Positions 1-10,827 of a stretch of 64,000 nt of DNA are shown here, piece by piece (positions within the stretch are counted from its first letter, which is position 1; each line of letters opens with the position of its first letter). This DNA comes from Pyrenula massariospora (taxonomy: Eukaryota; Ascomycota; Eurotiomycetes; Pyrenulales; Pyrenulaceae): positions 2,046,001 to 2,110,000 of the forward strand of contig JAGFMI010000006.1 of NCBI GenBank assembly GCA_021030905.1, read 5' to 3'. A model generated the notes under the pieces. That model was given only the letters and a program-made list of their open reading frames with translations. It made no database searches and was not told where the DNA came from. The position numbers and the translations under genes are program-made.

Positions 1-4
1 TGCA

Positions 5-2116
5 TTAATTCCCAAAACCTTCAAAATCACTATCGCTCTCTTCGCTGCCAGGGCCTTTCATTTTCATCCGACTTGCCATCTTTGCCCCCTTTCTGTTATT
101 TTCCAACTTTCGTTCGTAGCCGCTCTTGGTGCTGATGCGAGATCTTCGCTTTGCTTTGGCATCCGCCTCGTTTTCTTGCTCTACAAACCTCCGCCGTGCT
201 TTCACTCCGTGCCGCTTTAGTTCTTTCTTCTCCTTCTTACTCAGGTCGGGAAGCGCGTCAAGAAGCCATTTCTGCACGCCGCCAGTGCCATCACCACCTT
301 GCACTTTGCCGGCTTTGGCGCTCATGGCGATAACATTAGCTACGTTCTTCACATACGGGATGTCTCCTTTGGTGTAGTATGTCACACATACACCGCCCTC
401 TCGGCCCGCTCTGCCTGTCCGTCCAGCACGATGGACGTATGCTGCACTACTGGTAGGGATGTCATAGTTCACGACGCCATTTACTCCACGGAAGTCAACG
501 CCCCGAGACAGAAGATCCGTTGTGATAAGTACCCAGATCTGACCTTTCCGGAAACGCGCCATAACATCAAAACGCTGTTGATCAGTAAGATCAGAATGAA
601 GAACAGCAATTCTAGATGAACTTCCGGCAGAGACTGGGATGTCATATAGCAGCTCTGAATGTAGAGCTATTGCACGAGGGATCGTCTGGGTGAAGACCAA
701 GAAAGGTGGCCGTAACGCCGGCACAATAGCGGCACCTGTGGAAGATGTGGGATGTAATAGCTGTCGCAGGCCAAGCAGTTTGCCTGCTTCGGTAGCTGCG
801 TATACTAGCTTGTGAGACACAGTAGGCAATGCTGAGTCTTTCAGACCCACGACAACTCGAATCAGCGGCCGGCTATCTGGAAGTGAGAGCTGTAGACAGC
901 GCTCAGCGATTTTTTCTTGCACGAAGGATTCAATGTTTGAGCCCATGGTGGCTGACCAGAAGGAGACCCTCAGGGCGGGATTGTTACACGCGTCCCAGAT
1001 AGCGAGAGTTTGATCGCGAAAAAGGGGGTCGAGAAGTACGTCAGCTTCATCGAGAACTAGATGTCGTATTGCACCCAGAGACTCGTGACTTGGGACATTC
1101 TCATTGAGAAGGTTTATTAGAGTCTGTGGAGTTGTTACTAAGATCGCGGCGGCATCATCTCCAGGAGACCCAAGCCTTTTGTAGGGAAGACATATTCGAA
1201 AAGGTGTGCCTGCAAGCAGCTTCTGACCTTCTATGACTGTTTGGTTTGCAAGCTCCTTTGTTGGAGCGACTATCAATGCCGATGGATAGTGTATTCCGTG
1301 CATCTTCGTGGCATCTGCAGGGGATTTGAGGACCTCGTGTATCAGCCCGATCAAAAAAGCCAGTGTCTTTCCAGAGCCAGTCGGAGCCACGGTGAGGAGA
1401 TCGATTTCCTGGGGCGTTAACTTTTGCAGACTTTGCTTATCGTCACTTCCTAGGAGAAGAGGCACTGTTGCAAGTTGTACTTCAGTCGGCACTTTGTACC
1501 CTTGCTCGGCAATGTTACTCAAGAGCCACTGAGGCATATCAATCCAATGCGTATGCAACTGAGCGAAATTCGTTAAGGGAGGCGGATAGATACGTGAAGC
1601 CTGTTTCTGCTTCTTTCGAGATGTCGGTATTGTCATCGACTTCGAAGATGCCGCTTTTCTCGACTTCTTCTGTGAAGCTCGAGACTCTGTCACCGTTTCC
1701 ATCGCTCTCAAGCTGCTGAGGTCCAGAATTTTGATTTTGTGATTATTCAGGATTCTCCTGCATTCTTCTTCAGGGGGAAATTGGCTAATTTTAAAGTCCA
1801 TATCATTAGACGCCGCGTCAGCGAAACTTTTTTTTCCGGGTGTTTGATCTGAAGTCATGGACTTGTCTTGTCTGTCCACCAGAGGCAACTGACCGAAAAG
1901 GGACAGTCCTCGGGATACATGACTTGGGAAAGGCGGGCCCTGGCTTTCCTCTGACCGCTTGCGCTTTTTCCCGGCTTGAGATCTGCTGGTTGTTTTGAAA
2001 AGCTGCGGGCTCTCGGCTTGGCCGGTTGAAGGAATGGACTCCTTGTGTTCATTCTTGATTTTTGCGCCGGACGACTTCAGCCCAGTAGACCTTGACAGAA
2101 GTTTAAAGGCTTCCAT
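5..2116 (-). CDS. ROK1: DEAD-box ATP-dependent RNA helicase, Rok1 type
   Basis: Single-exon gene of 703 residues, complete, with an ATG at 2116. Rok1/DDX52 helicases act in the nucleolus in 18S rRNA maturation within the small-subunit processome. The helicase motifs are all visible and in order: motif I APTGSGKT (about residue 245), the DEAD box in VLDEADVLL (about 355), motif III SAT, and motif VI HRAGRTGRAG near residue 575. The N-terminal 180 residues are charged and low in complexity, and carry the Rok1-like EECRRILNNHKIKIL segment just before the Q-motif region. The C-terminus is a basic tail rich in K and R. The assignment to Rok1 rather than another DEAD helicase rests on that N-terminal segment and on the opening MEAFKLLSRST, which resembles other fungal Rok1 proteins. 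The neighbours are unrelated in function. Confidence 0.9.
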   Translation of the reverse strand: MEAFKLLSRSTGLKSSGAKIKNEHKESIPSTGQAESPQLFKTTSRSQAGKKRKRSEESQGPPFPSHVSRGLSLFGQLPLVDRQDKSMTSDQTPGKKSFADAASNDMDFKISQFPPEEECRRILNNHKIKILDLSSLRAMETVTESRASQKKSRKAASSKSMTIPTSRKKQKQASRIYPPPLTNFAQLHTHWIDMPQWLLSNIAEQGYKVPTEVQLATVPLLLGSDDKQSLQKLTPQEIDLLTVAPTGSGKTLAFLIGLIHEVLKSPADATKMHGIHYPSALIVAPTKELANQTVIEGQKLLAGTPFRICLPYKRLGSPGDDAAAILVTTPQTLINLLNENVPSHESLGAIRHLVLDEADVLLDPLFRDQTLAIWDACNNPALRVSFWSATMGSNIESFVQEKIAERCLQLSLPDSRPLIRVVVGLKDSALPTVSHKLVYAATEAGKLLGLRQLLHPTSSTGAAIVPALRPPFLVFTQTIPRAIALHSELLYDIPVSAGSSSRIAVLHSDLTDQQRFDVMARFRKGQIWVLITTDLLSRGVDFRGVNGVVNYDIPTSSAAYVHRAGRTGRAGREGGVCVTYYTKGDIPYVKNVANVIAMSAKAGKVQGGDGTGGVQKWLLDALPDLSKKEKKELKRHGVKARRRFVEQENEADAKAKRRSRISTKSGYERKLENNRKGAKMASRMKMKGPGSEESDSDFEGFGN

Positions 2117-3694
2117 GAGTTATTTCAAAAGGGGATTTTATGATAATATCCATTTGCGGGGAGATATACAGCGTCGAGTAGTCGGCCTGGAAAATGTAAG
2201 GAAACCTCCGAGAAAAACTTGTGTTTCGCTGCCCTCTCCGCTCCGCTGGAAGTGCTTGGCGGTTTTACGCTCTCCTCCTCTGCGCTCTCTTGCGAGGATT
2301 AAGGCTCCACAGACAGGTGTTTCGAATGACCATCCGTGACTCACTACAAGAGACAGAAGCTCTGACGACTTGACTTCATGTGCCGCAGCTTGTTTTCTTC
2401 TCCTCTTCTTTATTCCTAACTATAAAAAGCGTCGGTATCTTACGATGGGTATCGAGCGGACTTCTAGGCAACTCCATCAACACATAATTCCAGGATCTTC
2501 GAATTTAGAGTCGATTGTCGCAATAGCCTCAGCAATCAATCTTTCGGGCGTTGCGGATATACTGTATTATCTAATTTTAGCCCTCTTAGAGCTCATTTCT
2601 TCGACAAGTTCCTCAATGTTCCTGTCTACATTCTAGTGATCTTAATACTTCTACTCATTGATCTTGAATTCTTCGAAGCCCACCGTTGATCCTAAGCAGA
2701 GATCACTTGGGCCATTATTTTCATTACTCTCCTTATGCATGTCATCCTTACTGTCGCCATGACTCCTGATCATCAACATGCTCCGCTTCTCAGGGAATGG
2801 TTCCAGATCGCAATCAACTTGTTGTTAAAATCGACAGGTAAGGAATGTTGGTTGCACGATAGAAGAATTTTGCTTGTTATTTCTAAGCAGAGACCCGATG
2901 GTCATTTCAATGCGCTATAAAAATATGCTAAATGTGCTCTAAGACTGCGGTTATCGATCAGGACTAAATTCAAAACAATGGTATTTCCAATTCAGGAGGT
3001 AAATACTTTAACATTCACTGGGGAATTGCTTTCTATTAGACACCAAGCCTATGAATTGGCCTTGATCAGAACTAGAAACAATCGAGATCTTCGCTCGCTG
3101 CAGAGTTCAAGTTCACTACTACTAGAGAGATGAACGGGTGCGGCTTTACTCCAGGATTCGACTAGGAATCGCCAAATTTGTAGTTCATTTTCATCGGAGG
3201 TAATATCCTCGCTAATAGCGTTTTAGATTGTAGAAAGGGTCCTGCGGCGATTCTTACGATTTTGAATGGAACGTTCTTGAAGAAGTCTTTGGCGGCGCGT
3301 CGTCTCCGCCAGTCCACTAGATTTTTGCAGGGCATTGCCTCAAATACGGAAAGGTGGATGTCATTGTATAGATTCCGAAGATCCTGATGAGCTAACGTGT
3401 CAAATGTTCAAGGTATCTTGCAGTCTGCGTCATTATCTGAGATGAGTGGGCAATAGTCGTCCTTATCGTAGTAGGCACATGTCTTCACGCCTCATCCATG
3501 AGTGGCATTTTGCTTTGTCTGAGATGACGAGCGTAGCAGATATAGTACGAATAGCGTACGAGATTGCCAAAACTAAAACGGAGGAAGACTTTTCAACAAA
3601 GGAAAGACGGTGATTCCGTCTAATACAATTAATGTTGCAGGCTCTTGGTCTATAATACATTTTTCAACTTGTCCTCCCTGCATCTCGGATTATC
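2117..3694. other. Intergenic, no gene seen
   Basis: Lies between the Rok1 start codon and the 3' end of the ATP synthase subunit g gene, so it must hold the Rok1 promoter and the ATP20 terminator. It is moderately AT-rich. The open frames are short and none resembles a known protein. I see no tRNA-like T-loop and no obvious repeat. Confidence 0.6.
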
Positions 3695-4446
3695 CTAGTG
3701 GTGTTCATGCTCTTTGTCTCCGCGGTATCCGATGACCTTAAATCTTCCAATCATTGTTCCTACGGTGAAGAAGCCAACGACTTCTGCACTCGTCACGCCA
3801 AAGTTCGCAAGCTGCTGTCTGTTGATACTCCTGATTCTGCTGAGAAGATTTGAGGGCGAGGCACTGCTGATGGCTGAGCTTGATGCGGAAGCGAGATTTT
3901 GAGGAGTGCGGAATGCGTTAAAAAGTGGTTGAAGGTAAGACTGAAAGGTTGAGAGATTCCTGAGAGCGCACATTAGTCAGGCTAGAGGACCAGCGGATTT
4001 GGGTGATCCGGGCGTACGGAGGGGACATCCTCTGTCCCTGGAACACAATCTTAGACAGCTCGAATCCAACTCTGCTATAATACACTGTAGGCGGTATGAT
4101 TGCTGGCAAACAGCCAGTCAGTACAAGTCACACAAAGTGTTGACATCGCTGCTTCGATTTTGGTTCAGGGCTCACATTCAACAAATGCAATCAGTCTTCC
4201 TGTCCTTCCGCCAATCCTCCCCAATGCATTCCTTGCCCCGGACACTGCACCGCTGATCGCCGGCCCTGCCGAACTTGTTACCCTCGATAAGCCTTGGGAC
4301 GCCTTGCTTGTAATCGTCGTGGTTGAATCTTTTGCCTTTGCCGCCGTTTCTGCAGCTGTGGAAGCTTGCCGAATGTTGTTGTTACGAGAGAAAAATTTCG
4401 AGTGCTGGCGCAGAAGTGCGCGGGAGCTGGCCAGCGATGTCGGCAT
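3695..4446 (-). CDS. ATP20: Mitochondrial F1Fo ATP synthase subunit g
   Basis: Three exons by my reading: 4446-4176, 4102-4018 and 3959-3695, giving 206 residues. Donors GTGAGC and GTACGC and acceptors CCAG and TCAG keep the frame. Subunit g sits in the Fo membrane sector and promotes dimerisation of ATP synthase and cristae shape. The N-terminus is rich in Ser, Arg and Ala (MPTSLASSRALLRQHSKFFS), as expected of a mitochondrial presequence. The family core is continuous across the splice joints: IIPPTVYYSRVGFELSKIVF, then MSPPNLSTFQSYLQPL, then the C-terminal membrane helix VTSAEVVGFFTVGTMIGRF with small residues spaced for helix packing. An upstream in-frame TTG at 4467 is not used here because the ATG at 4446 starts the likely presequence. 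The family call is firm. The start is the least certain point. Confidence 0.88.
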
Positions 4447-4864
4447 TGCGAGGCCAACCTCCAGCAATTGTGGGAACAGAGGCTATGCGAAAGAGAGGGA
4501 AGTAGCCTCTGTTTGAGGCTTCGCGGCGCCAATTGGCAGTGTTGGGAATGGCTCGTGAGAGAAAAAGGTACGTGCTGGAGCTGGGGAGCTTTCGGAAAAT
4601 TGAGGGAAGTAGCTCCGACGGCGCTATTCCACATTTGAGCGCCTTTATAAATTTCTGAGGACCTTACATGATCTACACTTCAGGGAAGATCGATCATTCT
4701 ACTGGTTCTACAGACTGACCATAGTAATGGATATCATGAATCAGATATATCTCACGCCGCATAAACAATTCCCCAAGAGACCCGCAGTTTCAAGTTCCCA
4801 CCGAACGCCATCGCTGTGAGAGACAGCATCCATTCAAACACACAGGACTGGCAAAGTGTCCTAT
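4447..4864. other. Intergenic between ATP20 and the AAA ATPase
   Basis: About 420 bp upstream of ATP20 and downstream of the AAA ATPase stop codon, both on the minus strand. It should hold the ATP20 promoter. No coding signal or repeat was found. Confidence 0.5.
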
Positions 4865-7267
4865 TTACCACTTATTGTAGATAGATTCTTTCTTCTTCTT
4901 TACGACCCCCTTTGCTTTATTTTCTTTGACGGACTTCGTGAAGTCCAACGTCTGCCGTAACACCATTTCTACATCCTCCGGTTCAACTCTACCAGATGCC
5001 CTGCCTATCACAAGGCTTTCGCAGATTTGGAGTACGTTTCGGATCTGCCGAGCATTAAGATCTTCTTCCGCCCAATCTGGTGCCATCTTTGATAGCTCAC
5101 GACGGTTCGCAATCGTAGGATCCATGCGATTAATAAAGTTCCGGAAGATCTTCGTTCTCGCAGAAACATCCAATTCAGGATATTCAATACCAATACTTAT
5201 CCGGCTTTGAAACGCTTCATCTATCACGTTGACCAGGTTCGTGGTTAAGACGAGAATGCCTTGGAAGTATTCGATTTTCCGGAGGAAGACCGATGCCCAG
5301 CGATTTTGAGTTCCTCCTTGTACCGAACGTTCTTCCAGAACGACTTCGGCTTCGTCGATTAGAAGGATAGCGTTCCATGCATGGGCACAGTGGAAGATGT
5401 GTTCAAGATTAGCCTCCCAATTTGACATTGCCGAAATCACACCAAGATTGACTCGGTATAGAGGTTTCGCGGTCAGCTCGGAAAGTGCCTCTGAATTTGG
5501 CTTATTAGCAACAGATTCTCAAAGGCTCGATCAGAATCGTCATACCTGCAGTGAGTGTCTTCCCTACCCCAGGGGGACCATAGAGCAATATGACAAGACC
5601 CTTCCCTTTGCCGCTTATCATGTCCTGGGAACGCTTTTCCGACTTCAGAGAATGCGCCTTTGTTAGACCTGCAAGCAATCTCTTCTGATCATCTGTAATT
5701 TCCAGCTTGTCAAAAGCTTCGACCTGCCAGTCCACATCGCTAAGGCACTCGATACCGACGTTGTACCATTCGTGCTCGTCAAGACTAAAAATCGGATACG
5801 TCGGAGGACAAAGCTTCAAATCAGGCACTTCGTGAGTCTTCTCATCCGTATCTTTATTCCGACGCATCCCAAGGTTTGTCCACATATTTGATTCTCCCTC
5901 GTCTGGCGGTACAGCTTTTGTAAGCAAGGAGCTCTGAAGATTCGCGAACTTAGCAGCGTTTATGAGAGCCGCTGGATCGACGATGACCCTACCACAAAGC
6001 TGCCGCTATCAGCTTCTGCAAGCAATTCAGCCAACGAGACCTACCTGAATTTGCTCCGGCTCTTTGGTCTTGTCCCAAGGCATTGACATTGAATAAAGGA
6101 AAGGCTTCGCAACGCCCTCGAACATCATCGTTTTTGGCTGACCCGTACAAAGCTCCGCATACTTGCGACCTCTGGCAAGCGCAGACTTCTCGATTCTTTC
6201 ACGATTAGGATGTAGACGCAATGGGACCACCCTAAGATCTGAGATCTTCTTGTTACCAGCAAAATATCGCATCTTTATCGTTTTCAACTCCTCGCTAAAC
6301 TTCGTCCCGTTCCACGCCATCTGAATGCACTGCAGAGTCCATCCTCGAGGTTTGCAATCATCTTCAAACATTGATTCTTTGTCACTGGTCTGAATTGATG
6401 AGAGTTTCATAATGGAAGAGAGACCACCAGGCCCCGAGTTGTTAACGACAACTAAGTCTTCGGGTTGGTACAATGCCCATAACTCAGGGTTTGAAACGTA
6501 ACCATCAGCTATTTCCTGTTTTGCGGTCTCAAAATGTCTGCTGATAAACCCAGTTGTCGCGAGATCCTCAATCGCGGCCCAGCGGGCTTTCTCGATTTGC
6601 GTTGCTTCAGGATCTTCATTGATGGCCTTTTTAATCGCGTCACAGCAGTGGAAGAGCGGACAATATGGCGAGGAAATGACCACAGAATTGCTCCATATCC
6701 GAACACCTTCGAATTTATGTGGGCCGGCGACCTGACGGAATATCTTCCGCAGATATGGAGACCAGAGGATCAGGTCCTTTGAGCCATTTTGACGCTTTAT
6801 GAGAAGAAGCTCGACGCCACTTTCGGTCTTGTCATAAAATAAGTCCTGTTCAATTTTCTTCCACGATCCCCAAATGTCGGTTTCCTTGCGAAATTCAAAA
6901 AGCTCGGTGGCATTTTCGGGCTTGCAAAGGCGCTCGATCTTCGCTTCGTCTGACTCGGTCTCTTCTTTCTTGTCTTCCTCTTTGCTGTCCTCATCTCCTT
7001 CATCCTTCTTCGGCTCATCTTGCTTCGGCTTGGGGTTACGACGGATACATAACTCTGCTATTCGGCTGTTGAATAGTTTTATTTCTTCTATGTCGCCATC
7101 TAAGTCGATCTCCTATAGACTCCGTCAGGACAAAAATAGTAAGAAAGAGGTTATTAATGGCGTACTTGACGCTTTTCGGATCTATCTCCATTACATGAGG
7201 CTGCAGAGGCTGGAGTAATCATGCTGTACTCAGAGCTATCATCGTTATTCACAGAAAGGCTACCCAT
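4865..7267 (-). CDS. AAA+ ATPase with DUF7025 domain
   Basis: Four exons: 7267-7166, 7112-6045, 5999-5546 and 5490-4865, giving 749 residues in one frame. The first half is the fungal DUF7025 type, recognised from WGSWKKIEQDLFYD, LILWSPYLRKIF and LRVVPLRLHPNRERIEKS followed by ARGRKYAEL. A highly acidic and basic stretch (PKKDEGDEDSKEEDKKEE) precedes it. The C-terminal AAA module has Walker A GPPGVGKTLTAEAL, built across the exon 3/4 joint. Walker B is ILLIDEAEVVLEER, the sensor-1 region LVLTTN and a downstream helical lid. The protein ends in a lysine-rich tail. Proteins of this build are common and multicopy in filamentous fungi; their substrate is unknown. Intron 2 is only 45 bp. An alternative upstream 5' exon cannot be excluded, because the N-terminus before DUF7025 is short. 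Confidence 0.82.
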
Positions 7268-7888
7268 TACGAAAGTACGTTGAAGCAACAGCTGTAAACG
7301 GGATTCTTGGAGTGGCTCGAATCCTCATCTATCGAGGCCCACATGTGCTACTTATGTGAAATCGAAGAGCCGCATATGCAGCGACCGCGTCTTAGGGTCG
7401 AGGCTGAGGTTTGCATCCGCGGGTTTGGTTGCTGCATTTTCTCTAGACCTACCGTAGTCGAAGAAGATCAATGCACCTTGAGCCTGCCAAAGGGTAGCGG
7501 CAAACGCTTCATTGGGGTCCATCAAGGGATCTGGACCGCCTCCCGGCCATTCAGAGACCACCATGGAGAAGAAATGGAAGGATTTTGGCTTGCCAACTCG
7601 CCGAGGCGCGCCGCCCGTGCTTTAGGTGGAGCTTTAGGAGCCGCCGTTTTTCCACTTTCCGTCGCACAGCCACAGCCACTGACCAATCGTATGGCCTTCT
7701 CTTTTCACAGCCACCTACTATCATGTACTGCGTTGAGCAGAGATAGCCTGTAGAGCCTCACGATCATCAGGCATCTGGAGTGACGAGTCTTGCATGATGA
7801 TATTCGCCCTATGCACCAGTATCGCAGACGGCGAAAATCACTCTTGTGACTCTGGAGTCTCCCGCGGAATGGGATCCCAAGACCAGAG
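7268..7888. other. Divergent intergenic region
   Basis: Separates the minus-strand AAA ATPase from the plus-strand NLR-like gene and so should carry both promoters. A 148-codon plus-strand frame (7307-7753) begins with a non-ATG codon and looks like no known protein. A 70-codon minus-strand frame at 7564-7352 could be a missed 5' exon of the ATPase, but no splice join supports it. I therefore leave the stretch unannotated. Confidence 0.45.
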
Positions 7889-9677
7889 ATGGATTCGGTT
7901 GCCTTGACTCGCAACGCGACTTGGTATCGCGGTGATCAGTCTCGAAAGTATGTTCGAGGATCTGAGGACCAAATGACACTCTTTACCTGACTTTCCACAG
8001 CTTCGATAATTCATCCAAACAACTTAGCCTCAAAATCTCCCAAAATGTGGATCTCTTCGATCTTTCCCAGGAGGAAATCGCACTCAGGAACAAGCAATGG
8101 ACGCCAGAGACTTTGATGGATTATATCCAGGAACTTAATGTGGCGGTGGATCGGAAACCTAAGGGCGAAGTTTACGAACGAGTGCGCTCATTCTTCTATT
8201 CTTCTTCCGACTTGGCATCGAGAATTTGCGGTGTCGTGCAATCTTCCTTGCCTTCAAATTCCGAGTATCAGATCGTATTAGCAGCCTTTGCTATTTTCTT
8301 CAAGGTTGGTATAGTTTTAACAAACATCATCAGCAAATTCTGACTTCCAGTATTTCAGACCTTCAGTTCGAAGCAGGACTTGGAACTGAAAATAGTTGAC
8401 CAGATTAATCAAATTCTTGCAATCCTTCCCACCGTTGAATATCTCAGATCAGCAGTCAAGAATGCTTACATGTCTGATGCGACGTCTGGCCTCTGCATCG
8501 AGATAGCCACCTATTTATACAGGGCAATCTCTTATTTTAAAAAGCCCCGTTTAGGTAAGTCACAATAGAGCAAGGCCATTCGCGACGTTGATCAATGTGC
8601 AGGTAAATTGGCGAGTGCTCTTCTCTTGACATTTGAGAAAAATTTCGCTCGACATTTGTCAGCTATAAAGGCGCACGCAGAGACCGTTAAAACGCTCCAA
8701 GGCACAGCAAATCTAGCAGTGAGCCTAGACACTATCGACAAGCTGGACCAGACCACGCAACGTGAGCCACCCTTTGTTGACTATAGGACCGCCGCTCATA
8801 AGCAATAGTACTTCTTCAAATGTTCAAAGAGTCACAAGCCGCCGTTGCGTCCCTGTCCAGCAAACTCTCCGAATGCCATATCGCGACACTTCAACAAACA
8901 AGCTTCACCGCCGAATTGCACCTCCAGACCGTTCTACAATCATTCCTACCAGAGCCTTATGATCTTCGCGACACTCTTACCACCATCGAAGGCCAGAGAG
9001 AACGACTGAAGCCCTCGGAGCGCTGGGAAAACCGCAACCTTGACTCAGATGTCCGGGAATGGTTCGCCTCCTCCCCACGCAACCGTCCCCTGTTATGGAT
9101 CTCCGGCCCCGTCAAGCACAACCGCATGTCCTTCCTCTCCCCCTTCACCGTCGACGTCGCCAACATCCTGGCCCTGGAAAACGACATCGGCCTCGCCTAC
9201 GTCCTCTGCGACACCTTCAACGGCGACTACCCACCCCCCGACTTCGTCCTCCGCTTCCTCATCTCCCAGCTCCTCCGCGCCCACCCAAAACTGCTCATGT
9301 CGCACGCCCAACTCCTCCCGCTCGCCCGCTTCCAACGCCTCGCCAAACCCGCCGTGTCCACCATCCCCGACCTGTTCGCCCTCCTCAGCGACGTCCTCTC
9401 CTGTCTCAAAACGCACCCGGACGAGTGGCCGCGCCTCGGGTACTTTGTGCTGATCGACCGCGTCGACGTGGTCGAGGACGTGAAGGCGTGCCGGGTGCGG
9501 ACGGAATTTGTGCGGGCGCTGCAGGGCCTGTGCGCCGGGTTTGAGGACGTGAACGTGGTGGTGACGAGCGCGGAGGCGGCGGAGGGGGTGGAGGCGCTGG
9601 ATCAGGAGGAGAGGGTGTTGAGGGCGGTGAGGGCGGAGGAGAGGCCGAGGTTTGGGGGGCCAATGAGGTTGGCGTGA
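7889..9677 (+). CDS. NLR/STAND-like protein without a canonical P-loop
   Basis: Five exons: 7889-7947, 8001-8304, 8359-8554, 8603-8761 and 8809-9677, giving 528 residues in one frame. The N-terminal half is helical and resembles the domain that precedes the NTPase in fungal NLR-like (STAND) proteins: IVLAAFAIFFKTFSSKQDLE, then ILAILPTVEYL, then ALLLTFEKNFARHL. A later segment, WFASSPRNRPLLWISGP, lies exactly where such proteins carry the Walker A loop. Here it continues KHNRMSFLSP, with no GxxxxGKS/T. The distal part (FLISQLLRAHPKLL, YFVLIDRVDVVED, VNVVVTSAEA) still looks like a NACHT-type fold with a Walker-B-like LIDRVD. The protein stops early, with no ankyrin, WD or TPR repeats. The last exon is much more GC-rich than the first four. 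It may be a non-nucleotide-binding relative or a decaying copy. Confidence 0.6.
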
Positions 9678-10494
9678 TGGGCGAGAAGGGTTGGTGGGTA
9701 GGTGATACTTCAAATGTGTGTTGGATTAAGGAATGGTTGTTAGGGTAGCCCTGCTCAAGTGGGTATGATATTCATATCATGTGTGATGAACAGCGCTGTA
9801 GCCCTTGGAGGATATTCTTTTGCGGACTGCGGAGGTATCGTTGCGTGGATTTCTGGTATACTACGTAAATTTATCTGCGGTGTGCCAGGGTTAGTAATGT
9901 CGGTCTAGACTCATCAGATCGATGGTGCCGATCTTGACATGATCTGTGATCGAATGTGATGCACAGCACTCGCGAATTCTACTAAAAATTGGAGGGTATA
10001 GCCTTCTCCTGGGTTTTGGACGGCAAAGTGCTCTGAGGCGCAACTACGTGAGCTGTACACAGTTGGGCAGAGTGGCTGCGCTTGTAATGACGCACTCTTG
10101 ATATATCATGCCTGGGAGTATCTAGCCGAACATCGAGTGTCGCTTAGATAGCTGTGTTTGCCCAATCATCAGAACTATGCTGAAAAGAGCAGTTCACCTA
10201 ACACGGATCTTTTAGCCTGAATTTCAAGGAGCGGCTCTTACTACTCAGATCTATACGTTGACAAATAAACGAGGATCAAAATTTTAGACATAGTCATGTG
10301 AAGGTATATTGTGGGTATGTACAAGAGGTCCCACTAACCCTCCTCAGACCCATCGAAGGGCTTAAGGAATGTGCCGTCTTTCCAGCCCGTAGCCAATTCT
10401 GAGCACATGTAGTGCTATTGTACTGTACATTGTCTGTTATACATGTGCCCCCCCTTTATCCCCCCTCACATTCCTTTGCCCACTAGTGACCAGT
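9678..10494. other. Intergenic between two convergent genes
   Basis: Lies downstream of both the NLR-like gene (+) and the hydrophobin (-), so it should hold two terminators and no promoter. No coding frame, RNA gene or repeat stands out. Confidence 0.5.
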
Positions 10495-10827
10495 TTAGAT
10501 GGGGGCGCTGCAGATCAAGCCTTGTTCGAGCTGTAAGTACAGATGTTAGCTATCGACCAAGTAATCTGGGGAAAGAAAACAGCGTACGATGGGGATGTCG
10601 CAGCACTGCGCCTGCTGGCCGATATCGGCGCAGATTTGGGTGAACTCGTCGATGGTCGATGGAATCTTGGGTGGGTTGGCGCAGTTGAGGTCGGCAAGAT
10701 TGAGGACGTTCGTCGCGCAGCATTGAGGAGTGCCGCTGGAGCAGAGGAGGGCAGATTGGCGCTTAGCCGGGACGGCCATGGCGACGGAGGTGAGGGCGAG
10801 CAGAGAGGCGACAATTGAGAATTGCAT
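10495..10827 (-). CDS. Class II hydrophobin
   Basis: Two exons, 10827-10588 and 10530-10495, encoding 91 residues. Hydrophobins are secreted amphipathic proteins that coat aerial hyphae and spores and assemble at air-water interfaces. A signal peptide covers roughly residues 1-18 (MQFSIVASLLALTSVAMA), followed by a short KR-containing propeptide. The eight cysteines sit at 29, 36, 37, 49, 66, 75, 76 and 87, the C-CC-C-C-CC-C pattern with class II spacing. The motifs CCATNVLNLADLNCANPP and GQQAQCC are typical of class II. The eighth cysteine lies in the small second exon (LEQGLICSAPI). Reading straight through the intron would give a protein whose last cysteine is misplaced. The intron has donor GTACGC, branch-like GCTAAC and acceptor TTACAG. 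A good TATA box lies upstream. Confidence 0.93.

Noticed and set aside
7307-7753. 148-codon plus-strand frame between the AAA ATPase and the NLR-like gene
   Set aside because: It starts at a non-ATG codon, has no recognisable motif, and lies in the expected promoter region of two divergent genes.
9059-9713. Long frames of 137-206 codons on both strands over the last NLR-like exon
   Set aside because: They are by-products of the very GC-rich codon use of the real exon: strings of Pro/Ser or Asp/Glu/Gly without structure.
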